From NCBI GenBank assembly GCA_025531455.1, contig JAMYHL010000024.1, positions 310,001 through 374,000 of the forward strand: DNA of 64,000 nt, given 5' to 3'. Position numbers and translations under genes: made by a program. Positions 13,799 through 23,368 of this stretch are shown in pieces. How positions within the stretch are numbered: position 1 is the first letter of the stretch; each line of letters opens with the position of its first letter. The notes below the pieces were generated by a model that was not told the origin of the DNA, ran no database searches, and saw only the letters and a list, made by a program, of their open reading frames with translations. The DNA comes from Apiotrichum sp. Y4204 (taxonomy: Eukaryota; Basidiomycota; Tremellomycetes; Trichosporonales; Trichosporonaceae).

Positions 13799-14579
13799 TG
13801 GAGTGGGAGTGTGGTGCTGATTGTCAGGTGCTGATTGTTAGCTCGCGGTTGGTGTCTCGTTTATACGTTCTGCAGGCGAGACTGTCCCCCACCATCCTCA
13901 TGTTTATTACAGGGCGCGTGTATCGGCGTGAGTAGGTCAACCAAGGACTGAGTGAGCGAGTGAGTGTCTCGGGATCCCCACGCATGTGTGACCACCAACA
14001 CGTCTGTCGTATCCTAAAGGCATGTGCACTGCCGCCGGCGCCATCGGTGCAGAAGTGAAAATGGGAACCAGAGCTTGTGGTGTGAGCCTGCGAGGAGAGG
14101 CCGGAGTGGGTGCCTCCTTCTCGTGGCTGGCGGTGCGTCCGCCTCGCGGCGCCAAAACGGCCTTGCGACCTTGCGACCTGGTGCTCGTGCACGGGCATGC
14201 GTGCCTGTTCAGCTGGCGGTGAGGGATGCGCTCGTCCTGCGGACTCGTGTATCTGGGCTTCAAGGCTTGGTCTCTTGGTCTCTGTCCTACTCCAGTCAGA
14301 GGTGAGAAGCTACAGTACAAGCCAGATAAGGGCTCAAGTGGGAATCGTAACCGACGTCAATCGAACCACGGCAACAGAACGATGGCTGCGGCCGTGAGAT
14401 GGCTTAATGATTATGGATATCATGATCACGGCCCGCTTTCATGGATGTTATATGCACAGGACTGGCAAATTGCTTCAGAAGAGATAAAAGTACATTGGAG
14501 AAATCTATAAATGCGGTGGTGTTTTATAGGTACAATGAACCGGACAGAAACGTATAACTGGGGTCGTTACTCGAACGTC
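13799..14579. other. Intergenic, no gene seen
   Basis: About 780 bp between the F-box start and the pirin stop. Only short non-conserved ORFs on both strands; the AT content rises towards 14400-14560. Confidence 0.55.
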
Positions 14580-15649
14580 TTAGAGGGACGCAGACACCGG
14601 CTCGCCATCGGGATACTCCTTCCTACCGTCGCCAAAGCGCGCAAAGCGGGGCGACTCACGCGGCCACACGGGGTCGGGCGCGCCCCACGGCCACCCCCCA
14701 AACTCGGTGGCACGGTAGTCCTGGAACGCCTGTACGAGTTCTTCGTGTGTGTTCATCACAAACGGCCCGTGTTGCGCGACCGGCTCGCCGATCGGCACGC
14801 CTTGGAGGACGAGAATTTGCGCACCGGCCGCTCCAGTCGTGAGCGTCAACTTTTCCCGTACCTCCTGTTCCCACGCCGCGTCCTCGGGGACGACGTGGCC
14901 CGAGATATCCACCCGCGCGCCCTCGCCGTGCACGTAGAGCATGCGCTTTGTCGCATCCGTGTTCTGCGCCGGGATCTTGATGCTCGAATACGGCTCCATC
15001 TCAATAAGCCAGATTCCCACGTCGTGCGCCGGGTCAGAAGCCCAGGACGCCGAGGGTGGCGTGAGGGGCGTGACATTGTCCCACTTGCCCGCGATGACCT
15101 TGACCCGCGCGGTGCCCCGGGGTCCCTCGCGCGTGATGACGGGCACGTTCTCGCCCCAGAACATGCTGAAATTTGCGGCGCAAGCTTGTCCTTGGCCGGG
15201 AGGTTGAGCCAGAGCTGGTACAGCTCGAGATCGTTGTTGCTGTCTTCGTTTACGAGCGGGAACATTTCAGAGTGCGAGACGCCCCCGCCCGCAGTGACCC
15301 ACTGCACGTCGCCGGGGCCGTAGCGCGCGCCGGCGCCGGTCGAGTCTGCGTGGTCGACCGTACCGCGGCGCACGACAGTGACGGTTTCGAATCCGCGGTG
15401 AGGATGTGTCGGGAACCCTGGTACGGTGCTCGACGAGTTGGAGCCGCCGCCGTGGTACATGCTCCATCCTGAGGGGTTGTTGAAGTCCTGTCCGAGGCGG
15501 CGGCCGCGCAGAGATGCCTGCGGCTGCTGCTTCTCGTCGCCGGGCGGGTACTTGTCCAAATGGTATGCGTTGAAGATGAAGGGCCCGACTCCAGGCCACG
15601 GGCGCTGCGTCGCGACAACAGAGCCGAGGCGCTTGGTGGTAGAAGACAT
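14580..15649 (-). pseudogene. Pirin-like protein interrupted by a frameshift
   Basis: Bicupin pirin family (metal-binding nuclear protein or quercetinase-like enzyme). The N-terminal part (from ATG 15649) holds the cupin-1 metal ligands in [11 protein letters not shown] and VSHSEMF, then [13 protein letters not shown]. Just after KLAP, near 15168-15178, the frame shifts by two. The C-terminal half, readable from MFWGENVPV (15164), continues in another frame to the stop at 14580 with QHGPFVMNTHEE and FGGWPWG, both typical of pirins. An intron cannot repair it, because the only upstream GT would remove the conserved QLWLNLP segment. Either a real disabling indel, a sequencing error, or frameshifting. 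Both halves look otherwise under coding constraint, so the lesion is recent or artefactual. Confidence 0.75.
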
Positions 15650-16282
15650 GGTGTGTGGTGTGTTTTTGGTTGGGGGTTTGAGGTTTTGTTGTTTGTTTGA
15701 TTGTTTGTGTGGAATCGCTGAAAAAATCGAGTTTGAGAGGGATGCATGTCAACCACCCTCCTTATATACCATTATCCAAACCCCTGCCTCCTTCGATTCA
15801 CGGCAGCCCACCACGTTCCACACGGTTCGAGCGCGGGTGTTGATGGCGCCGACGACCGAGGTGATAGCGTACGCACTGGGAGGCATGACAAAGCGGGTGT
15901 GTGGATGTGTCATGTGTCAGAATAGAGTTTGGAGTCGCGCGCGGGGCAGAACTGGTCCGCTCAGATCTGCCTGCCACATAAGCTGGGTTCATCTTGGGGG
16001 GCCGAATATGCTGGAAACAACAGCTTGCGTTTGGATCAGTTTCGTTCACCTCGACTTCATGGTCCGTTTGATGGTCCGTTCATACGCTTGCGATCTCCCC
16101 CATCTCTTCTATCGGCTTTGCGAGTCGTATATCCATCGGAACACGCAGACTACAAGCAACCAGCATAATCTAGACGAGTGCATTCGACAACATGTATGCA
16201 AGGAACCACCCGTCTTACCCCCATGCACTTCCTTTATCGGATATCCGCTCTTCAGACAAGACCCTGCCGTGTCGTTCGGCTT
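15650..16282. other. Intergenic, pirin upstream region
   Basis: About 630 bp. A GTTTGT/TTTGTTG-rich stretch directly precedes the pirin start. No gene or RNA recognised; an overlapping plus-strand open frame crosses the pirin gene and is not believed. Confidence 0.55.
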
Positions 16283-17672
16283 CTACTGGCGCTCAATGTA
16301 CACGCGCTCGCTGACGTCAATCTCAATGGGGCGCTTGCGGCGCGCAAAGACGTGGAAGTGGGCGTAGCCCGGGATGGACTGAAGGGCCTGGCATTAGCAG
16401 GCGGGGCTTACATTTCACAAAAGTCGGGCGGTAGGTAGGTCGGCAACTCACTGGAGGATTCACAAACTGTCGTCAGCACACACATGTTATACCACACTCA
16501 CCCAGACGGTTTCCCACCCGCGCTCATCCCAGAGACCCTTGACCATACGCCCGACCTCTTGCCCGCCGGCCGTCTCAAATTCTTCGCCGGCCCAGCGCGA
16601 AATGTCGTTGCCCGCGTGCTCGACGTCGACAGAGTACCAGTCCTTCTCGACCCCCTTGCCCGCCTTTTTCTTGTCGTAAATTGGCGTCACGCCCGTAAAG
16701 CCCTGCAGGCCGTTCTCCTCGATTTCTTCCCACGCCTTGCGGTCGTAGTCTACCAGTACGGGATGGGCGATCGCGATCTGGGGTCAGAAGGGCGAAACGA
16801 CGAATGAACAGCTTCTTCTCTCCCACTCTGACTCTCCGCTCTCCCACTTTATAGCTTTAAACTTCCACTCGCACTCACGCGACACCAGATCACATAGTGC
16901 CGGACACCGTATGGCACAGAGTACGGCCAGTCGTTTGGGAGGATCGCAAAGCGCTCCTTGTCGAGCCCCTTGTCGGGGTCCCAGCGGAGAAAGTCGTGCA
17001 GGTCCTCCTCGTCCGGCTTCTGTTCCGACAGGGGCGGCTTGCCGCGCTCCTTTTGCCGCTCGTCGATCTCTTCAAAGGTAATGTACGCCATGCTGTCTTT
17101 GGCCTCGGTTTCGTCGTCGTCATCACTGTCGTCGTCGTCGTCGTCGTCGTCCTCATCATCATCTTCGTCCTCGTTCTTCTCCTCATTCTTGTCCTCCTTC
17201 TTGTCCTCCTTCTTATCGTCCTTGTCGTCTTTGCCGTCCTTGTCCTCCTTGTCCCCGTCCTTGTCCCCGTCCTTGTCCTCCTTCTTCCCCTTCTTCCCCT
17301 TGCCCTTCTTCTTGCCCTTCCCCCACGGCAGCCGCGCATTGATAAGATAACCCACTGCCCATCAGCCGTGCATCACCAGCACAACTCACCAGCGCTCCCC
17401 CACTCCTCCTTCTGCCCCTCGATCCACTCTTCATACTTGTCCTCGAGCGCCTTGCTCCGCGACATGCCCCCATTATCGCGTTTCTCTAAGAAAAGCCATC
17501 AATATCTTTCAACTACCTTGTGCTCACTGATCTTGTCCTTGATCTCGCCCCACGTAAACATGTCCGGCATGGCCTCAATCTCCTCAATGTCGGGAACACC
17601 CTTGATAAAGTCGGGCAGGGCGTACGAGTCCGGCCCGGGGTAGCGCTCGTCTCCGTTCCACACGACGTGCAT
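16283..17672 (-). CDS. DUF3605 family protein with a Lys/Asp-Glu-rich insert
   Basis: Fungal DUF3605 (N-acetylglucosamine-induced protein 1-like) protein of unknown biochemical role. Six exons (minus): 17672-17528, 17485-17390, 17354-16879, 16777-16502, 16466-16452 (15 nt), 16387-16283; phases close to 370 aa. Diagnostic segments: MFTWGEI near the start, GYLINARLPWG, ILPNDWPYSVPYGVRHYVIWCR, and at the C-terminus WFVNPPALQSIPGYAHFHVFAR. Between the second and third lies about 75 residues of pure charge: first Gly/Lys repeats, then Lys-Asp/Glu repeats, then a long Asp/Glu run. This insert is not part of the family core and makes the protein longer than usual. It may bind nucleic acid or metal, but this is unknown. 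Confidence 0.82.
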
Positions 17673-18819
17673 GGTGGATTTGGGTGCGAATAATGATGGG
17701 GTGGTGGTATAGATGTCTCGGAGCTGGTGAGAGAAGCAGCAGTTAGAAAGAGCAGTTCAGAACTTCATATTCAGTACAGACAAAGAAAGATTGAGATAAG
17801 CGAGGGCACCGCTCGACACCGACTCTCCACCCCCATCACCTCGTGGACCTCTCCAAGTCCAGACACGCCGGATGCGATGACGCGTGCTTGGCAGGGGGAA
17901 GTGGAGCGGGAGGCAAACCTTGTCTTGGCCCGGGAGCTCTGCGTTATTAAATATCGCAGCACATAACAGGCTGTAACCTGTATCTCCTGTATCATATGGC
18001 AGTACGGCAGTCTCATGTGGCCAGCATGTGGTTATCGCGTAATGCACCCCTTCCGTCTGACAGTCAAGAAGTCGAGTAAATCGCGCAAGCACCACACTTT
18101 GGTCAATGCCAGTACAGTAAGACACTGCATGGCGATGAGTGGCCCCTCTAGCCGACATTTGTGCTTTGTAGTTGGTAACGGGCAGTGAACCGCGATTGAC
18201 CAAGTTGGAAGCTGGATACAGACGCGTCGTGAGCAGAACACGCCCACTCTCTGAGCTGGGTGGAGTGAGAATCAGGCTGGTCCAGTTTCAACGCGTTGAC
18301 GCGCAGCGACCGGAATGAGCTGAAGATTTTCTCTCTTCCGTTCACCAGTACGCGTGTGGGCGGGCACTGCATCGCGCGACGCGCCCGCGCAACGCGTCTT
18401 TGCGCCGGACAAATACATGACACCCAAAAGTCAAGACGCGTCTTCGAACCTCTCGGTGTGGATCACCGAGATCGCCGCGAGACGGATATCACGTGATATG
18501 TGACCAACCAGAGTGGCGCATCACTGCCTTCTTTGAGATCTAGAGGTCGATGCTTGGGATCAAGGGGTGGAACTTTAAAGTCACGTGTCTACTCCATCCC
18601 CCATTCCGCATCCTCCTCTGTGCTTCCCGCCACCCAGGCTGTCCTGCTGGCTGTGACGCGACTGATTCTGATCTCACATCACAGCGCTTTCAATCGTACA
18701 ACGTCGCAAGAGAGAGAGAGAGAGGAGAGCAGGACACATTAGATTGAGCAACAAGACAAAACGACAGCAGAAGACTACACATCTCTCTACACTCCACTCT
18801 CCACTCATCTCCATCCAAC
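17673..18819. other. Divergent intergenic region between the DUF3605 and FHA genes
   Basis: 1.15 kb separating two divergently transcribed genes. Contains the MCB cluster described separately and a (GA)n tract at about 18708-18730. No coding sequence seen. Confidence 0.7.
18222..18441. promoter_or_regulatory. Cluster of five MCB boxes (ACGCGT)
   Basis: Perfect ACGCGT at 18222-18227, 18291-18296, 18350-18355, 18392-18397 and 18436-18441, all within 220 bp and about 380-600 bp upstream of the FHA gene. ACGCGT is the MluI cell-cycle box bound by MBF (Mbp1/Swi6) at G1/S in fungi. A single site is expected about once per 3 kb at this base composition. Confidence 0.75.
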
Positions 18820-20253
18820 ATGGCCTCGCTATCCTTCTTTGCGCGCCCACCGCCCCTCGGCGTGGCGGCCCCACAAGGGCCACTAAAACGCCCGTCGTCC
18901 AGCACCCCCGCCCCTCCGCCCAAGCGCGCAAAGTTCACCCCCGAGCCACAGCATCCCGCAATGCACCGCGTCCGCGCACCCCCGACACCGAGCACGAGCA
19001 CCGTCGCCGCCTCGTCGTCTCCGCGGCGACACCTCTCCTCGCCCCACCGGTCAAAGCACCACTTCTCGGCCCCCGTGCCCGTTCACCTCGACGCGAGCAC
19101 GACCCTCGTGTTTGGCCGCCACCGCCGCGCTCCCGCCGGTCTCTCTCCCCCGCCAGCGACCCTCCGCCCCCTCCTTACCAACCCCCAGAATCTCGCACGG
19201 ACCATCGGACTGGACAGGAGTGCGCGCCACGCGTCCCGCGTCCATGCGGCCGCCGAGCTCGTACACACCGCCAGCGGAGCGATGATCCGCCTCCTCGTAC
19301 TGGGCCAGAACGGCGTGCGCGTTGTGCACGGAGGGGCTGCACGCCGTCTCCGTTCTGGTGCGGTTGTGGAGTTCTCGGCGGATGAACCGCTCAACGTTGA
19401 CTTTTACGGTGCTGCGGTCCTGATCCGCACGGACGAGGAGCACGAGCACGAGCGCGAGCGGCTGTTCACCCCGGAACCTGCCCATGCGATCCACTCGCCT
19501 GTTAGCATGCCGCCGTCGTCGCTCCCCCCGTCGTCGCCGCCAGTCATGCACATGGACGACGAGAGCGAGGTTGAGGCCGAGGCGGAGCTCGACGAGGAGG
19601 TCAAGGAACCCCCAGCGCCGACACCGCGGTCCGTCGCAGACCTCTTCTCGCGCGATAGCTCGCCCCTCTCCGAGCCCGAGGATGAGCCAAAGGAGGCAAA
19701 GATGCCAAAACAGGCGGCGACTCCTGCTCCTGCTCCGGTCCCGGCACCGACACCAAACCTCGACACTCTCCCCGCGCCATCTCCCTCCGCTGCCCCCGCC
19801 GCAAGCCGACAGGGCACGCCAAAGCCGAAGAGCCGCGCACCCACACCGCCCGTCGAGCTCCCGCCCTTCCCGGCAGCGCTCGACCTGCCCGCGCTGCTCG
19901 CCTCCACCGTCGTCTTCTCCGGCTCGTCCAAGCTCTCCCTTCCTGACCTGGTCAAGGCGCTTCTTGAATCTCAGCCCGCGCTGCGGGACCACGGTGATGA
20001 CAAGCTCTGGGCGCAGTGGGCGGCCGCCGAGCTCGAGACCAACCCCATGTTCGGCAAGGTGGCCCGCAACGGCAAGGACGCGAGCGGACGGCCGCTCCTC
20101 GCGCACTACTTTTACAACCCCGCTGCAGACCCGGATCCCGCGCGCGCAAAGGAGCTCGGCGGCCTCGTTCGCCCCCTCCGTGCTGCGCAGCGTACCGGCG
20201 GCAAGGTCATTGATTGGCGGCCCGTCAGCAGCCGGCGGCGGTACCACTATTAA
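18820..20253 (+). CDS. FHA-domain protein, Tos4/Plm2-like
   Basis: Intronless, 477 aa. Residues about 90-205 carry a forkhead-associated domain: FGRHR (the Gly-Arg of strand 3/4), SRVHAAAEL (the phosphothreonine-contacting SRxH), GQNGVRV (the Asn loop) and RLRSGAVVEF. An acidic, Ser/Pro-rich linker follows (about 215-370), then a conserved C-terminal block about 375-470 (ELETNPMFGKV, YFYNP, LGGLVRPLR, KVIDWRPV). In yeast, Tos4 and Plm2 have an N-terminal FHA domain, are MBF/SBF targets and act in S-phase transcription and DNA-damage response. The MCB cluster upstream fits that identity. The orthology is inferred from architecture, not sequence comparison. The gene converges on the Nas6-like gene. 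Confidence 0.75.
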   Translation: MASLSFFARPPPLGVAAPQGPLKRPSSSTPAPPPKRAKFTPEPQHPAMHRVRAPPTPSTSTVAASSSPRRHLSSPHRSKHHFSAPVPVHLDASTTLVFGRHRRAPAGLSPPPATLRPLLTNPQNLARTIGLDRSARHASRVHAAAELVHTASGAMIRLLVLGQNGVRVVHGGAARRLRSGAVVEFSADEPLNVDFYGAAVLIRTDEEHEHERERLFTPEPAHAIHSPVSMPPSSLPPSSPPVMHMDDESEVEAEAELDEEVKEPPAPTPRSVADLFSRDSSPLSEPEDEPKEAKMPKQAATPAPAPVPAPTPNLDTLPAPSPSAAPAASRQGTPKPKSRAPTPPVELPPFPAALDLPALLASTVVFSGSSKLSLPDLVKALLESQPALRDHGDDKLWAQWAAAELETNPMFGKVARNGKDASGRPLLAHYFYNPAADPDPARAKELGGLVRPLRAAQRTGGKVIDWRPVSSRRRYHY

Positions 20254-20446
20254 TGAGTGTACTATTAGTTGTCAGAGTATATAGTCCTTGGTACCTGTGC
20301 CCGTGCCATGCTGCGAGACACCCTTCTATTCTGTAGTTCTGATGCAGTCTTGTCTGTACGAGCGTCACGTCAGTGCAGTCAGTCAACTCAGTCCCAGAGC
20401 AAAGTAATCAGATATACACAATTATACATCCACCCACTCTATTCTT

Positions 20447-21383
20447 TCACTGGTCGCGCGGCCCGACACGGCTCACGACATATTCGCGCACGCGCCGTTG
20501 CTCCTCGCCGCCAACGCCATCAATCTCCTCGGCGACCTGGTTTTCCGAGTTTTCCTGCCATCAGCCCTGGAGTAATATGTTCTACTCACCCGCTCGCGGT
20601 CCGCGCCCGCCTCGATGAGGGTCACGGCCGACTCGCCGTGCCCGCTCTCCATCGCGAGGTGCAGCGGCGTCATGCCCCCCCGGTCGAGCGTGTTCAAGCG
20701 TGTCTTCGGGCGCCCCTCCGGCGGCCGCAGCAGGAGATTGAGGAACGCGACATTGCCCGTCGTCGCGGCGCGGTGCAGCGGGTGCTGGTTTGCGCGGTCC
20801 TTGACGTTGATCTGGAGTCAGAAAAAATTCCGCGTTGAGAGTAGAGAAGAGTAGACGTACGTCCGCGCCGCGGGTAATGAGGATCCGGCCCATCTGGAAT
20901 GGGGTCAGCACAATCACAAGTACTCGTTACTCACAGAGGTATTCCCCTTTGAGGCGGCATAGTGCAGTGCCGTCTGGCCCTTATCGTTGACGGCATCGAC
21001 CTTGGCGCCAGCATCAAGGAGGGCAGTAACGACCTCGGGGTGGCCGGCCGCCGCGCCGACAATGAGCGGTGTCCACCCCATGGCGTCGCGCGCCTCGAGG
21101 TCGGGGTGGTGCGAGAGGAGGAGCTGGACCACGCCGAGGTTGCCGCTCGCCGCGGCCCAGTGTAGCGGCGTCCGGCCGTCCTGGGGTTAGAGAATGGACA
21201 AGTGGAAGATATTTGCTAGCTGTTAGCTGCTACGCTTCACCCACCTCGTCCTTTGTGTCGATCAGCTTTGGGTCCTCGGCGAGCAGCGAGCGGATGAGAC
21301 CCGGCTGGCCTGATGTCAGCTAATGAGCAGCTTGGCTGAAGGTCACCTTCCTGTGCGGCCCGATGGATGCTGAAGCTTGACAT
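20447..21383 (-). CDS. Ankyrin-repeat protein, gankyrin/Nas6-like
   Basis: Six exons (minus): 21383-21347, 21309-21245, 21180-20935, 20893-20861, 20811-20590, 20554-20447; introns 35-64 nt; phases close to 236 aa, near the 228 of yeast Nas6. About six ankyrin repeats are visible: DGRTPLHWAAASG, MGWTPLIVGAAAGH, KGQTALHYAASKGN, ANQHPLHRAATTGN and GGMTPLHLAMESGHGE. Nas6/PSMD10 is an assembly chaperone of the 19S proteasome that binds the C-domain of Rpt3. The length and N-terminal HRAAQEG start match that family, but generic ankyrin proteins are alike, so the assignment is probable rather than certain. The final about 35 residues after the repeats are charged. Confidence 0.8.
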
Positions 21384-23368
21384 TGTGGAATGGGAGTGGA
21401 GAGAAGAGGAGAGAGTGGCAGATGCAGAAGACAGAAAGCGAGAGTTCCATCGAACATCTTTCAAGCCACTCTTCGACCTCCACATATGTGACGCGTCGTC
21501 ATCGCTGTCATACTGCATAGACTGCCATCGGCCCTTCTCGCGTGCTTCGGACATGGTCCGCGCATGGCAGGAAGCCAGTCTGCAGCGCGCCAGACCATGC
21601 AGCTCATGTAGCCCAGCCCCCTCAAGGCTGGAGGCCCAGCGAATGGTGCATGGCGCAAAGTGCACGCAGACGCCCAACCCGGCCAACTCCGGCATCCGAT
21701 CATCCGAGCCGGTCCCTCGGCGTTCCAATCAGCGTCCTCCTCGAGGCCTCCTCGAAGCCTCCTCCCTAGCCCTGCAATGCTCTGTGTCTCGTATCGCGTG
21801 CCCTTTCATCTTGGGCTGCGGCCCGCGGCGGCGCAATACGCGGAAACGTACGGTAGTAAAGCTTGTTGTCTGTGGGGTACGCAGTTTCCGATTCCGCGAT
21901 GAGTAGTGGACGAGTGTTGGAATGGCTGTAGGAGGGCACAGGAGGCTGGTGCCAAGAAGGGATGTTTGGCCATGGGCACAAAGCCTTCACTCTTGCACTC
22001 TCTCTCCCCCTTGTCGGGAGTGTTTGGGATTACACCCTGGACAGCCTTGCCGCACTGTCTAATAGCAACAAGCCTCTTTGAGCAAGGACAATGTGCCTGA
22101 GGGACTGAGGGACGACGATGGGAGTACTGTAGCGCCGCCGCCAAGAAAACCAAGAGCCAAGCATGTAGGTAGCCAGCCGCAGAACAGAGAGGCCAAACAC
22201 CGTGAGACGCACAACGATGTAGAGGGGATGCGCAGTGTGAAGTCACAGTATGAAGTCACCGTGTAATACAGAGCTGCGAAGGTACAGATGGACTCGCCCC
22301 GAAAGGCAGTGCTCGGAGCTCGTGATTCCGAGCGGAGCGGTTATATGGTCACAAAGACATGTATCGCCAACAGAATCAAGCCATTTCATTCAATGGCGAT
22401 CGCGTATTCGCGTGCAACCAGTGGCCAGTGTCAGCCAGTGCCAGCCGCGTGCCGCTCTGCGCGTTTGCCGGGCGCGCCGGGGTGCCCGCTAGTCTGCTGT
22501 GTACGGCTGTTGACAGCTGACAGCCCCATTCATTCCACATGCTGCGGGTCTTGGCGACCAGATGTGTTGGTGGAGACAAGTAGAGTTTATATATATGCAT
22601 GTGGGTGCCAATCCCTTTCCTTGGAACCATCCATACAACCATTCTCTCAGTGTATTCGGGCATTGGACAGCAAACATCAACAGTAACAACACTTCAGAGC
22701 TTCTTGTTTGGCTCTCTTTCGGATCTCTTCTTTTGCCGATCGCGTCAGCACACGAGCTCCATCTGATCACCCGCACCGCATCACGCGTTCTTCGATTCCT
22801 GGCTTCTTCTCCACCAGCTCCATCAGGTGTGTGCTTTTGCGTATCCATGTCATCATCACCTCCTCCCTATCTCTTCCTGCGTGCTCCCCGACGTTGGCTG
22901 CGCCCTAGGCGCTGTGCATGGGCTTGATATATCCGCGGACGCCGTCTTCCCGGCCCCCCGACCTTGGCTTTCTAGCTTTCTGTTCTCTCCCCCGCAATCC
23001 TCTTTTTTTCCCCGCACGCCGCCGAATAAAGCCCATCTCTGCCCTGTGCGCTCTCTGCTGTTGCCCTGAAAGCATTACGCTGGGATCCTCACTCTCGGAT
23101 CCCTTTTTCAGGTTCACTTTGACTCTTGAGTCCCTTTGTCCCAAAAGCTAGCTCTCTAGCTTTCCTAGCGGCATACGAGTCCAATCATCATCCAGTCAAC
23201 AGCTCTCTCTGACCATCTGTTCTTGGCTCGGACCTGTGGTGCCCATCACAAACAACTATAATAACATCTCATCCTCCTCCTTCTTTCTCTTCTTCTTCTC
23301 TCTCCCCTCCCTCCCCTCCCCTTCTCTTGTACCTTCATCCCTAATTCTAATCTCAGTCTGTCGTTATA
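21384..23368. other. 2-kb intergenic region before the GH72 gene
   Basis: No gene recognised. The last 100 bp are a pyrimidine tract; several random ORFs up to about 180 codons are not conserved in appearance. Likely long promoter and leader of the glucanosyltransferase. Confidence 0.55.
23267..23331 (+). promoter_or_regulatory. Polypyrimidine (CT) tract upstream of the GH72 start
   Basis: About 65 bp almost free of purines (TCCTCC, TTCTTC, CCCTCC repeats) ending 38 bp before the ATG at 23369. CT tracts next to start sites are common in strongly expressed fungal genes. The role here is inference. Confidence 0.55.

Noticed and set aside
15180..15235. Intron within the pirin gene to explain the frame change (GTACCAG...TTTCAG)
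   Set aside because: It would remove the conserved [11 protein letters not shown] segment, so the frameshift is preferred.
15426..16367. 313-codon plus-strand frame over the pirin start and upstream
   Set aside because: Overlaps the pirin gene on the other strand; no domain or start context; random composition.
19051..20247. Long antisense open frame (398 codons) across the FHA gene
   Set aside because: Opposite-strand shadow of a GC-rich coding sequence; Arg/Gly/Leu-rich with no domain, while the plus frame has FHA motifs.
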